Assembly (NCBI RefSeq): GCF_019649055.1
Contig: NW_026570227.1
Coordinates: forward strand, 2,728,001-2,792,000
DNA: 64,000 bases
Reading direction: 5' to 3'
Source: Paramacrobiotus metropolitanus
Taxonomy: Eukaryota > Tardigrada > Eutardigrada > Parachela > Macrobiotidae
In this document: one piece after another, positions 47,112-60,200 of the stretch
How the letters are laid out: every line of letters starts with the position of its first letter
Position numbering within the stretch: the first letter of the stretch is position 1
Translations under genes and position numbers: made by a program
Notes under the pieces: generated by a model
Told to the model about the DNA's origin: nothing
Databases searched by the model: none
Seen by the model: only the letters and a program-made list of their open reading frames with translations

Positions 47112-49707
47112 CTAATCGGTAGTTTGATCGCTGTTGTCATCGCCGTCCGACTCCATCCGGGCCGGCGTTTTCATAGCACCTGGTTCGCCCTTGGCGCCAC
47201 CGCCGGCCGTGTCTGCTTCATCCTGAAGAGCGTCGTCCGTGTCCTTACTCCAGCGCGTTCCCTTGTCAATTTCGGATTCTTCAGGGACACCTTTTTCTAA
47301 AAACCAGGCGAGAATTCAAGAGCAAAAAACATGGAAATTAGCGCAACAGCTTTGCAGTAGGCCTTTGACTTGTTACATTGAAAATAGTTGCAGTTGCAAC
47401 GCATTGTGCAGGACACGGTGTTCCTTAGGACCTAGATCGCCGGGCTTACCGAAAAATTCCTGCAGTTGTATCAGGAGATGCTGCGCAAGGGACGATAATT
47501 CTGCAACTCGCAAGTCCTTCATGCCGTCCACGCACCTCTTTATCTGGCGATAATGCAACGACGGGCGCGGATCCGCTGTATGCGTTGCACAAAGTATCTA
47601 CCACAGAGAAAATATTATGAGGCCTAAACATCAAGAAAACAAGAAGAGAAATAACATAAAAGAAATTAAGATGAATTTTGAATAGTTAATAAAAAGCGGA
47701 GTTCCGAACTTTTTCCTAAGCGCTCACCACCGCCGGACATCGATACGCTAAGCAAACCGGGATGTCTGAGTATCGCTGGACAGCCTTTAAGGTAACTAGA
47801 TATTTACAAGACGTTTCATTTTAGAAAAAAATATGAACCGAAGAGGAAAGTTTAGAACCTTCTTGTATTGTTGCAATCGTTTACGGTACTGTTTTCGGAG
47901 AGTTCCCACCTTGCAAGCCGTACTGGCTACCACTGGGTTGCCACCACAACCGTCCCGTTGGAACCACAGCGCCATCTTCTGCTGCTGTTGACTACTCGGC
48001 ACGGTTAAACCGGCATTCATTGCTTCCCACAATGCGCCATCGAAACCCGCATTAACCTTGATGCGAGGCGTAGTAAGCTTCAGGACCGGTATCCACTCAG
48101 AAAGGTCGTCCACGGTCCACTCGTTCATGTAATTCAGGTGTACATCAAAGTTGACCAACTGCAGCGCGTCACAGGGAAGACCTCGGCACGTCGCCACGAA
48201 ATCATTCCAGTATTTACCGACAGCGGCTCCTGCCTCTGCTCGGTGGAACAAGCATTCACGGCGGTCGTCCAACAGGTAGCTGTGATCCCAGTGCAGACAA
48301 CGAGAAGCTCCAATGATCCGGATGACATCCAGTCGAATGTTGCCGCTCTGCTGGGCAACATACTGCACCATGTCCAGTATTTCCTGAATAACATTGCCTG
48401 CCAGCAGCGATGTGTCGGCCGCCATTAAGGACTTTGTGGATGGGCGCAGACACTTGAAGATAGGAGCCAGTGTACAGTACTGCAGGCGATCCAGACGGAC
48501 GATCTCGTCTTCGCTCCATGTAATGACAATATTGGCCGTCAGTATAGGTACCTGCAGAATGCTGTCCCACGTGGAGCACACAACGCGGAGAGAATTCTGC
48601 GTTAATGTGCTGAGATACGAGAAGACCTCCGTCCACAATTCCAACGATAGCTTAAGAGTGTCTGATTCGCGGCCCGCGACGGAAGATGCTGACGCTCGCA
48701 AAAGCCTCGTCAACCATTTGAGAAAGCGTCCGGAAGGTCTATTATAATAGTGCTTAAAAATAAAGCTTAGACTGCGATTAAATGCCTTTATTAATGGGAT
48801 TGTGTGTTACCAAGTATCAATACAGACTTAGTTCGCATGACACGTACTTAGTAGAAGTCATTAATGATTATTTCCGTAAATGTTTATAACGTATAACTTT
48901 CTCCGCACATTTACCTTTAATATGACTTCTAATTATCGTTCTGAGGAAGGTGAGAACCTAGCGAGTAAAAACAATCCGAGAACCTGCTTCTCTTTGATTA
49001 TGTTTGTTCGCTAACTTACCACTGATTTCCCAATCAGTTCTTCCATTTCGACGGAATTCGGACGGTGGATGTACCAAAGGTGTCCATCCGCGACATCCAC
49101 AAGAGAAAACGCAAAGTAATCATCAAAGAAACCGGAATCCGGTGCGTGAATGTGAAGTAGGTTTCTCAACTCCTCTGCCGACATGGAGCCGCATTCCGCC
49201 GGTAATCGGACACTGTACTTCCTAAATTCTTGTCTCTCAGTACTTCTACAAAAGTGCAGGTGGCAGTCAAGTGCAAAATAAACATACACCAAAGCTTTCT
49301 GGTGCCTACCGGTCGCTCAGCGTTCTCTCGCGTACTCGATCATCTGGAACGATATCCGTATGCGCCACTTTGTCCTTGTCGACCCCCTGGACAACTGCCA
49401 CGCCGTCCTGACTGCGTACGTACACAGCCGGATGCCAGATCCACGGATCGCCGGAATTCTTACGCATAAGCACTTCGGTGACCGTGGGCCTTGGTTGGCC
49501 AACAACGGTAAAGTCTTGTTCTTCCGGATGACGGCGTTTAGGTGTGAAGACTTTACTGCCGAAGGGGAGGAGACGACGACGTTCGGTGGAACCCAGAAAG
49601 TCCACGAGGAACCCGTCATCCATTACGTCCACAACGCGTCCGTGGCGAAGCAGACCGTCATCACCCATGACGTCGACGCTGTTGGCTGTGTTGATTCCGC
49701 ACAACAT
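47112..49707 (-). CDS. F-box-like protein, copy 2 (599 aa)
   Basis: Exons 49707-49310, 49245-49020, 48752-47910, 47597-47450 and 47296-47112, with the same intron phases as copy 1 (2, 0, 0, 1), no internal stops, and total length divisible by three. Modules match copy 1: MLCGINTANSVDVMGDDG, HIHAPDSGFFDDYFAFSLVD, F-box-like LSLELWTEVFSYLSTLTQNS then RVVCSTWDSIL, then DLRVAELSSLAQHLLIQLQE and an acidic tail ending MESDGDDNSDQTTD. Exon 1 has about 15 extra residues after FTPKRRHPEEQ relative to copy 1. Predicted substrate adaptor of an SCF-type ligase; the first two modules are not assigned to a family. Neighbouring copy 1 is a tandem paralog. Confidence 0.75.
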
Positions 49708-50014
49708 GACTAGGAATTGCCTGCAGCTTTTGAAAGACCAAAATTAGTACCAAATCATTTGTATTGCACAAAGAATTTTGAAATAATAAATAAACCAAGT
49801 AGCGCATGAGTGAGAAATGTCCGCACTGACCGTTTTGAAACAAAACATTGAAAATACGGTCGATTACGAGGGAACAACGCTGAAAGTAATGCTCGATGAG
49901 AGGCAGAATCATTTTACAATTTTCCAATACAGTTACAGTGGCGACTGGTCAGTGCTATGAGTGTGCAACTTCTGTGTGAGCCACGTCTTCTTTGGATGTT
50001 CATGCCACGCCACG

Positions 50015-50055
50015 CCTGATTGGTGGAAGTGTGCCCACTGTCTAGTCTTCGTTTT
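50015..50055 (-). promoter_or_regulatory. Conserved 5'-flank block of F-box gene 2
   Basis: gattggtggaagtgtgccca followed by ctgtctagtctt, the counterpart of the block at 46500-46540. Confidence 0.35.
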
Positions 50056-50150
50056 TGATCCCATACTTTCCTTGCGCAAGGAAATATCCCTTTCTAAATA
50101 TACTATCCGCTTACCGCATGGGTATGTTGGGTCAAGTCAGCAACCACGGT

Positions 50151-52309
50151 AAGCACTGATTTTCTTTTGTCACACTTTCGCTCGCCGGCGTTTTACTTTG
50201 AAAGTTTGAACCGTACTCGTATTAATATTTGATTTTTTGCGCCTGTATTGTGTCCAGTAGACCGGGGACCATCAAGCTGACCAAATTACATCGATACTCA
50301 ACAAAATCAAAATGGGATAGCGTTTGCTGAACACAATGAAGTTATTTATATGGCCTTGCCGATATTCAGGCGGTTGAGAGCAGTTTATATTTACTTTTGA
50401 ATTCAGATGGATGGGTTTCCAGCAACATTAAGCAAGATCGGTTATCATGCAGAATTACGGTGCGGAAAAGCTGGCATCCAATGCTGGCGTCACTACTCGC
50501 AATGTGTTGCTTTCGCAATATGTTGACCAAAATCACGATCGTCGATAAAATTGATACAACACCACTCTGTAGATGCTAACGTGTACAGGGTGGAGAACAG
50601 AGATAATGCACACTTGCAAATTTATATGTACGGTTCGAAGTGTCTGTGACCTCTAATGAAGAAAGCAAAGAAAGAATCCGTGACCTTTGGAAAAGTAAAG
50701 TAATCACATTATTATTGTGAAATGTCTAATTTTGACTTCAGTTATGAATAACAAACAATAATAGCAGCCTGCAGAGATGCAACAAATTCGCAACAGTTTG
50801 AATACTCTCAAATGTGTGAAATTTGTTCTAATCGCCCTAGACCTATTCATTCAGTGGTTGCAACGCTCGTTATTCGAAAGTCGTCACTGAAACACAGGGA
50901 ATATTGTTCCCAGAATGATCCGCTTCTCGCTCTTCGAGGAGCACTCAACTCGATCGCTGGAGTTATAAATACTTCCATCAAAGCCTTGCTGCAAGGAATG
51001 ACTCGTAATTTAATAAATAGCCATGCTCGTCAACGCCTGAGACGCATGGATAGTGCTGTAGAAAAACCTTGTTGGATTACCTCCAAACCGAATATGCTTT
51101 CGATTCATGTATGTGTTGGTTTATTATTGTTTCTGGCTTTTTTGAACGATAATGAAAGAAGCCAACAGGCATTCAACGACCAGAATCTATGAAACAGTTT
51201 TTAACCTGCCAAACCTAATGACTTGCATTTAAATTCCCATAAAGAAAAACCGCAGCTCGGACTACAAACTGAATCTTTTTCCGTTGCTTTGAGAAGCAGC
51301 TGTATCCAAATCAAAGTTATTACAACGTCAAATTTAAAATTGACTCTTGTCAGGGCGGTTTCAAAAGTTCAGCAGTAGTCAACGAAGTAATTCTCCCACC
51401 GAAAACGTTGATATTGCACTGGGAGAAAAATTAACAGGTGAAACAAATCTGAGCAATCTCAAACTTGATAACTCTTAATACATTCTGAGTAAGTATTTTA
51501 CGTTATTTTCAAGCCAAGTAATCGATGCAGTTGCTTGACGTATTGTTTTCAAACTGTTCTTTAAATGAAACTTCAAATTTGGGGTAACGAAGACTATATA
51601 AGGGAAAGATGCAAATATTGAGTGAGGTAAGTGAGAACAAGTACTGTAAGTGCGGCACACTTCAAAATCAGTACAGTATTGTTACGCTCACAATCCTCCA
51701 GGTCCGCAACAGGCCCGCATCTGAACACATGTGGAACTGGAAGAGTATCTGCTAGTTTTTTGTACAGAAGAGCGGATTCAGAATTGGGATTGAGTCCGCG
51801 TAGAGGCAGGCACGCGCTCACAAAGTGCACAACATGAATTGTAGTTTTACTCCGTCAGCGGAGTACAGCGGATATGTAGTGTAAATGTGTCGCTACTACC
51901 TGAAGTTTTAAAGTCAGCTGCAGCTTAGACATGAGCGTGTTGCTACTCAGAACATGGTAATTAAGCGATCTGGAATCCAACGAGAGAAGTCTACATTCAA
52001 AGTACTATATGCGTATGCGATTTTTTTTATGGGGTGTCTAACAGAAAGAGTGCTTTGGCCTCTACTAGCACAGAAGACAGACAATAGTACTCGTAGAGTC
52101 GTAGTAGAGGTACATTTGTGACGGAGTATCGATGGCAGACTTGGCAGTAGCGTTTTTACACTTTTACTACAACATTAGCATGCACGGCAACTCTTCGAGC
52201 AGGCTGTAGTAAGGAACACAAATCAAGCCAAGCCGTTTCTCCTAAGTAGCCAAATCCGGTAACGGAATTTGGGTTGGATTTGATCACCCAAATTCGAGCA
52301 AACGATACA
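50151..52309. other. Gene-poor stretch with one doubtful open frame
   Basis: A plus-strand frame at 50812-51192 (126 codons, MCEICSNRPRPIHSVVATLV at the start, hydrophobic VCVGLLLFLAFL near the end) is open but unrecognised. A TATA-like ctatataaggg lies at 51593-51603 on the plus strand without an obvious gene downstream. No other coding signal. Confidence 0.35.
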
Positions 52310-52500
52310 TTACGCACTAAATGTTTTGACCTTCAGGTCGATGGGCTTGCGACAAATGGGGCACAGGCTCAGTTCTTGCGCGCAATCCATACAGGCTACC
52401 ATATGGCCGCACGGGACGAATGTCACATTTTTCGGCCGATCCTCACATATCCGACAACAATCGACATCGTGCGATCCGCTTGAACCACCTTCGTTTGCCA
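52310..52500 (-). CDS. MIB/IAP-type RING finger exon
   Basis: A 63-codon exon behind the acceptor ccacttag (phase 1), ending in a stop. It encodes a C3HC4 RING: CRICEDRPKNVTFVPCGH, then CMDC and CPICRKPI, the spacing seen in the C-terminal RINGs of Mind-bomb, IAP and neuralized-type ubiquitin ligases. It has no start codon of its own, so it must be joined to an upstream exon. The nearest upstream exons on this strand belong to the clathrin-like gene, whose last exon offers a phase-1 donor AACC|GTACCA at 52620. It could be an alternative C-terminus of that gene or the last exon of an unrecognised gene. Confidence 0.7.
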
Positions 52501-52587
52501 CTAAGTGGTGTAAAATTAGGTTTTAGAAAGATATTGAAACTACAAAATTAGGTTATTGACAGAAATCAGTGCGGGCAGATTCTGTAC

Positions 52588-55500
52588 TTATGTCCCGAAT
52601 TCGAGCTTCGCTATGGTACGGTTGCTCTTCATGCAGTCGTGCGTCCGCGATTGGTTTATCCAACGAGATTCGCTAGATTGGTTTCCCGCTAGAGCCCGGA
52701 TCACACAAACCGATGGATCTTTGGTGGTGGATAGCGCGCCCTCCAGGAAGCGAATAAGCAACTCCCATTCAGCTAAATAAAATTTGGTATTATTCACACG
52801 GATGATCCTATCTCATCTCAAAAACCAGGAAATAAGAAACTCAAGTCGACTAACCGAACTTCCTGTCCAACGGCACCAACGAGCAGACGAGTTTATATTT
52901 CGTAAATCGGCCCGCTTCTACGAGATATCGCAGTGCCAGAACCAGGTCGCCGGATGCCAGGTAATCTTCGCCAACTGTCGCCAGTAATTCCGGATCGCGG
53001 CTTAAGAAAGCCAGTTGTTTGATATCGCCGAGGCCTTCGTTTTTGTTAGCCACAACCAACTGGATGATCATGGTGACAAAAAGGACTTCAGAAATTTTTT
53101 AATTACAAAGATTGTTTCAAAATGTAAAAATGTTGCTAAAATAACTACAAAAAAGCTGATTTTTTTGTGCAACAGACCTGTGCGGCTTCTTTCCAACACT
53201 TTCCCCTGACCGGAATGTCCTTAGCAAATCGCAGCATTCCTCCTTGAACGAGCACGTCGGCAACTACGCACGGATCATACGTATATAACCGCTCGCCGAA
53301 TAACTGTTGAAATTTCTCTGTAGGATATCCACTTCTTAATAAAGATCGAACGGCATGCTTCTGCAGAAATCTAAGGAGAAGAAATCTTCAGGTTTGTCAT
53401 GCAGGTTGGTTTATATTTTTGTTACACAAATGAAACTGACCATACCGGAGTTGGTCTTTATTAACGGTTTTTGTAAGTAGTCGGCGGATGAAGGTCTGGG
53501 TTTCGGATATTAGATCCGTTTCGGCCATAGTTTCAATGAGCACAGCCAATTGTTCGAAATCGTTGGAGGCGGCTTCATAGCCGGCTTCCGGTTGGCCAAC
53601 CATAATGTTAACTAGGTAGGAACGCTTTCCGTTCGCCGGACTCAAAACGGTTTCCCACATGTGTCGACTGCGTAATTTTAACAGGTAATTGAACTGACGC
53701 TTGAATACGCCAAGTTTGCCGCTCAGCTGCAAAACAGAAGTCAGCATTATCAAAAGGTTGAAAATAGTTTCAAAAATAATATAAATTACACTAATAGTAG
53801 CATTTGAAGGAGTAACTGAAGATAAAATTTCTGGATTAAGACAAAAATGTTGAGTACCCGGATGAAATCTTCACTAAGGCGCCGTTCTTCGTACACAGTC
53901 AGAGCTTTAGTCAGCCAGTTATTCTCTTCGCACCATTGACCAACCGCAACAGCATCAAACAATTGATCGTTTCTAAAAAGCAAAGTGGCGCATCGCCCAA
54001 ATACAGGAATTTCTCCATAAACAAAAGATTATTTCAGGGCATAATGTTGTGTGCGAAGTAATACTAAGCAATCTTCCGCACATGATGACCTACGTGCGGT
54101 ATCTTACTATATACTCGTGTGATTCGTTGTGGCAGTTACTTAAGCATATGCTCCAGCTTTTCGCCTTCCATAGTTTCGATGTACATCTTCACCAGTTGAG
54201 AATGCACCCCTTCATCTGGAACGCTCTTTCCCACAAGGTATTCCAAAAAGCTGACCTTTGTTTCCCTGTTGAAAAGTGAGGGAAGTGCAAATACCAGATC
54301 ATTTTAAAGCCGGATCTGTTGGCACCGAGTGGCCGAAAACTTCTTCTCTTGGCTTCGCGTACCGATTCCCTTTCTCCTCTACCGATTGCAGGACGTCAGG
54401 GTAGACGCCTTGTAACATGTTGACCGTCAATCCAAGGTCCAAATCCATCTCCAGTGCAGCCAGATCGGCGTTATCGTCTAGAAGAGTTTCGATAATCAGG
54501 CGCAGCTGCTTCCTCGCTTCCTGTGAAGGATTATACCGGACGGTTTAGTGAACGATGCTTAGCAAGTAGCGGGCTTGCATATGAGAACGATAAAATTTAT
54601 TCAAACCATTCAAACCAGTACCTCATCCGGCAGTTTTTCCAATAAAAGGTTCAGCCGCACCGGCCATCCGTTGGCAGGGTGTAAAACCTGGCAGTGGCAG
54701 CTGCCAATGGCACTGCCAGTGGCATGGCATGCGATAAAAAACTGGCAGATGCCGCATAAAATGTGGCACCACGTACAAGGTGGTTTGGAGAGTTTGGTGT
54801 AGTGCTTATCCTTGAAACTCTTGCTTGAATTCAGTTAGGCTGGATAGTGCTAACAGCATGTGCCGTGCACAAAGTGCGTAAGTTCGCGACGGTATGTAAT
54901 GAAATTTTAAAAGGTCAACTTTACATCTTGCTGTTAGCCCGAAGTACCGTAACAAAACAATTAAGAGCGCTGCTATAAGACGTTCGTATCACGTCCTGAA
55001 TGCACAAGGCTGAATGAAATAGAAGCATGCCGGCTTTAATATAGAGTACATAAGTCATAACTAGAATGGCCGCAATTTAACGTGGAGCTTCAATCCGTTA
55101 ATTAAATATGGCAGAATTTTAGGCACGGTACTGGAACGATAGGTGATTCCGCATACAAGCCGCTTAGGCAGGCTGTAACCTGGGTTTTACCCTGTGTAGA
55201 AATAATTTAAGAAACCATGCCTACAGGGCGTTTACAAGCGTAACTGCATGATGTTTATCGGCGCCGCTGTGATTGCAGTAGCAACTACGTTGTAACAAAA
55301 ATCAAGTTGTCACCGTAATTAGATCTCGACACTGTTATCGCACTACACAAATAAGGTACACGTCATCAAAGTTGTCTGATGGCTCCGAAATACGCAATAC
55401 GGTAATTATAATGTAACCTGCCATGGCGAACTTTGTGATGTTGCTTGGTATTCGGTAACAATACCCTCAGACTATGAGTGTTCGTAGGACCAAAGTATCC

Positions 55501-57153
55501 AACAATCGCTCCTGATGTCCGAACGCTTTAACGTTTTTGTTTTTATGGTGCGCAAGTTATATTCTTCGTAGATCTGACGTTTTTATGTGTTTCTGTTTTT
55601 TTCCACGTTAAAATGTAAAGGCATTTAGAAATTAATACTGTGCGCCAGCTACATAACAGCATGAATGCTTGTGAGTAGTGCAAAACTATTAACGTGTTGT
55701 TAATTACATCATCTCAGTTAGTGTTAGAGCCTTTATTTCGCAATATATCGTACAATCCAGCTTTGCTTACAACTACAACCAAATGAAGAATATATTCCAA
55801 CTAGCATGATCGAGTTAAGATCGTGCATAGCACACCCATGGTACATGTAAATACCGAGCATTATTAGTGTTATGCAGCCCTGCGACTAAAATCGTTGCCA
55901 CTCTAACTAACTCAAATTATCCATACAGTACATAATGACGCCGATAACTTGTTAGTGCAGTATTTGCAATAAACTTGACGCGTGCCGGTGTAGTGTATAA
56001 GTAATATCACGCTCCCTGTCTAAATTTTCAAGCAAATCTGTACAAAATCTATTGATTGTAGGACCTTTTAAATAATCCGTGAACCACCAAATTTTTTTAT
56101 TGAGGCTGTAAGACGCATATTAAAAATACACGGTGTAGTGTGTTCAGACTTATTAGAAGGTTTAACGTAAAAAACTGCCATATGTCAATAATAAGTACAA
56201 GTAAGGCAAAAATAGGTTGAACAACAATTTAAGTTGCTTAATGTAAGTACTACTTACTTAAACTGGCATCGTAGTCGAATAAGTACTCGAATACAGTACC
56301 GGGAACGCAGATACGGACTGATACGAATTTATTTTTACGTAGCGCGTCACTGTGATTCTACGATTCCTAATTATCCAGTTTAAAAGAGTCCACATTTCAT
56401 GAACGTGACAGTGACAGCAAGTGCTGGCATTGTTCGCCGTTCGGTACTAAAAAAATTAGCGCCAGAAGGAAGAATTAGAGTCAGATGTAGCTCTTCAACG
56501 CAACTCGGCAGCAAGGTTTAACGTACGCACACCGCACAGTTGGATATATATATTTATACCGGCGCCCCGGTTCAGCTGCTTGTGTCGCATGGTTTATATT
56601 CGCCGTTATAATATTATACAACGGCAAAATAATCAGTTAGCAAACTAGAAGATAAGGCTAGCTGTTTGTGGAGCTACCGTGCGTATGTAAAAGTGCGCGT
56701 ATAAATGGCGCCGGTTTTTTTTGGAATAACAGCAAAGTTCATGTGCAAGTATACGGCGCACATCTGATACGAACCAGTGACCGATACTGTGAAACACTCC
56801 ACCATGTACCATCTTGCTTACTCTGGCCTGTAATTGGTAGTCAACAAAATCGCGGCTTCACTGAATAAACTGAAAATCTTTTTCTTTGCAGACCGTAATG
56901 TTTGCAAGCAGTTGTTGCACTAGAGTTTCCTTTCCGGTCGAAACTGTTTGTAGTCCTTAATACTACTGATGGCTTGCAGTTGTAGTGCTATTGGAAATGT
57001 TTAATTAGCATTACACTGCTTTGCAATATGAATATTTCAATCACGTACATGGCTGTAGAGGTAGGAGCACTAGTATTATTACCAATAATCATTTTGTTAT
57101 TAGTGTTTCTATTGGTAAATATGCCGTTTTGTGGTCGCTATATGTAAATTATT

Positions 57154-57206
<53 letters not shown>

Positions 57207-60200
57207 TGTTTTCAAACAGTATAAACCATTGGCCTAATCAGAGGGCCACGGTTGTTTTAACATTTGATCTAAATTAGCCGAAACAGGTAACGTTATGTAC
57301 CTAAACACTGCGAAATATGTGAAATTAATGCACAAATTAATACCCAATTGTATAACTTGTGTATATAATATGTGACATTAATGTATAAATTATTAATTAT
57401 AATTGTATCACTTGTGCATACACTACAAAAAAATACTAATTCAATTTGGGTATAATCATTGCCACTCTTCAGTGGTGCAACGCCATACAGCATGATCTGT
57501 TTATTCGTTTCTGAATTATTAGTCTACAGGAGAGTGGCAATCGTACAAATTTTAGTTTAAAATTACTGTTTATAAATCTGCATACTGCAATACACTATTG
57601 TGTAACTTTCATATTAACAATGTTTAGAAACAAGAACGTCAGTTTTGCTTCTGGTTTGACAGATGCCTAAGTACGTGGTGGCTGACCTTAACTTATTGAA
57701 ACAATAATTGTCATAAACTAAGCCACCAAATGAGCGTGCGGAGAAACTTATTGTTAGCTTAATAAATGCTAATGTTGACAGCGGCATTTGTCGTTGAGCT
57801 GGACTTAATTAAACGAAAAAAGCCCTATTCTCAGCCGCAAGACATATTCCAGCGGTGTGCGTCTTAAATCGGGAAGAACCGCGAATGTCTTTTAAATGAG
57901 CGTTTTTATCCTTTTGTATTGTATCTGTGGTACTTTGCGCAAAAGGCAATTGCTAGTGACCTTTTGAAATTTTTTATCCCGGAACGTACCTGCGAACTTT
58001 GTGCATGGCCAATACCGTTAAAACAATAAAGGAAAACTGCATGTATATTGGCAACAGTTTCTACGATATACAGTAGAAGTATACGTAGTGCCACATTTTA
58101 TGGGGCATCTACCAGATTCTATCGCTTGCCAGTTGCCAGAGTCTCCAGTTTTTATCGCATGCCATGCCACTGGCAGTGCCATTGGCAGCTGCCACTGCCA
58201 GGTTTTACACCCTGCCCCATCCGTTGCGTATTCTGTGCGTAACGAGTTTGACGATGAGACCGTATCTAATGTACAGCCTTTCCACCAGTTCTTCCACGGC
58301 ACGTTGCACGCCAGGTGCCACTGTTTCGGACAACAAACAATCTATTACGCTCTCCGGGTGTAATATCTTGCTCTGGTTTGTAATAAAGTGAAACTCGAGG
58401 ATTTGTATGAGTCCATGTTGCAGAGCCATCTGCACAAATCATGCACGCGATAGAATTACGTACAAAGTAACTTAATATACAATGAGCCTGCAAGACTCAC
58501 TTTGACGAGTTTCAACAAAGCGCTTTCCGACATCTTTTTCGGCGACAAGGACTTCAGAAACATAGGCAGACCTAAGCACAATAACCCGATTATTAAGGTA
58601 TTGCTCTGAGCTTTAACGCTAATATCATACTTCTCGGACGCAGAAGACTGCCCACATTACAAATTCCGACAAAAAGATGCTTTGGTCTTGTTCCATATTT
58701 TGTCCCATAATGGGAAATTGAAATTGTATTGAAACCCGGTTTTAAATGCAGCTCAGCAAAAGGTACGCATGAAGCGAAGTACACATTCACTGCACGTCTG
58801 AATCTTCGCGTTGAAAATCCGTACTTTCAGATCTGGTTTAAAATTTAATTTTAATAATAATTTGGGTTTTAGCAATTCCGAATTTTCGCGCACTGTTCCC
58901 GTATTACAATTGCGCCAGTCGCCCACAGACTGTAATCAACCAATGTACATAGTGCAACGGCAGTGAATACAGAATCAAATAAGTTGTGCTTACCATCTTT
59001 GATCGTGTTGCGCGTTTTGCGCTCAAACATGGTGATCAATACATCCAATCCAATTTTGTCGCTTAACTTCATGGCGAGATGACCGGTAAGCATAAGGTCA
59101 TGTGGTGTGGATGAAACGGTATCAACAGCCAACTCGAACACATCGACCGCCTGTTCCGCCGATAAATGCACTACATTCAGCCTGAGAAAGGTGCAAAAGG
59201 TCGCAAAGTCGACCGACTTCATGCCCCGTACAACATGGATCACTCGCATAAACGTGCCGTTCTCCATTGGAGCACTTAACCGCAGGGCGTATTTTCCGGC
59301 TTCCGTTGGAAGATTCTTGTCTAGCAAAGTCGCTATCACATGGTCAAACGACAGACTGACCCCGAATACCTTAAAAGAAAAGCCGTTTTTGTTCATGAAC
59401 GTTGCTGTTTGTTATTCGTTTTTTGGATAATTTCAGCTTAACGTCTTAAATGAAAGGACACCGTATATGGTTACCAACCGAAACTTTGCTTTCGCGTGTT
59501 CTTAATGACTTTTAAATGGTTCTACCTCATTCTAAAGCCGTATCTGTACGATTTGCTGAGTAGCGGGCAAATTAAATTAGAAAAAAATTTTAAAAGTGCT
59601 TCGTGCATCAAAAGTGCATTAAATTTCGATCTTCTTGAACTTAGCTGTAAAAGGCGGCGGCCGCAAAACTACATGAAATTAAAAATTCTGAACCAGAAAT
59701 CTCACCGTAACACTAGCACTAGCCTGTAATTTTTGACTTTGAAAAAATGACTTTGGAAAAAAATTTTGGAGATTCAGTTAAAAGCTTGAAAAAAGCAACA
59801 GGCGGTAGTTATGCGATCTTAACAGCGCGGGTGACAGCCTGATTTGTGGTGACCGAAAATGCATTCGAGTTTATCGTCCATTTTATTGCATTGCATGTCA
59901 GCAACTGATGCTGCGCGCGCGCCGGGCACACTCAAGCAGTTTTTTTAAATCATGGGGCACGAATTAGTCAATTTTAAAACGAAATAAATCGTAAGTGGAA
60001 CAAAGTGGAAGTTCGAAGTGCGGGAAGGAAGTTTCGATGGATGCATACAAACCTGGTGCTGTGTACCGGGAAGTGGCATATCGTGTCGCTGTCGTATACA
60101 TCACCTGAAACTGGTGTTCACAGAAATTCTCTTACAGGCTTGTAAGTGAATAACTTACTATTCCGTCACTGCTAATGACAGTTAGGCCTCCGGAAGACGA

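Larger units (their letters stand above)
43305..50150 (-). repeat. Tandem segmental duplication of about 3.3 kb carrying the two F-box genes
   Basis: Unit 1 about 43305-46650, unit 2 about 46930-50150. Homology covers all five exons, the 3' flank and the 5' flank. The 5' flanks share attggtgga and tgcccactgtctagtctt (46507-46536 and 50020-50050) and ggttgggtcag/gttgggtcaag nearer the gene-distal edge. Confidence 0.75.

Noticed and set aside
50776-50890. Short plus-strand frame resembling a tetraspanin first helix (LKCVKFVLIALDLFIQWL)
   Set aside because: Only about 38 codons, with none of the later tetraspanin helices or the CCG motif nearby.
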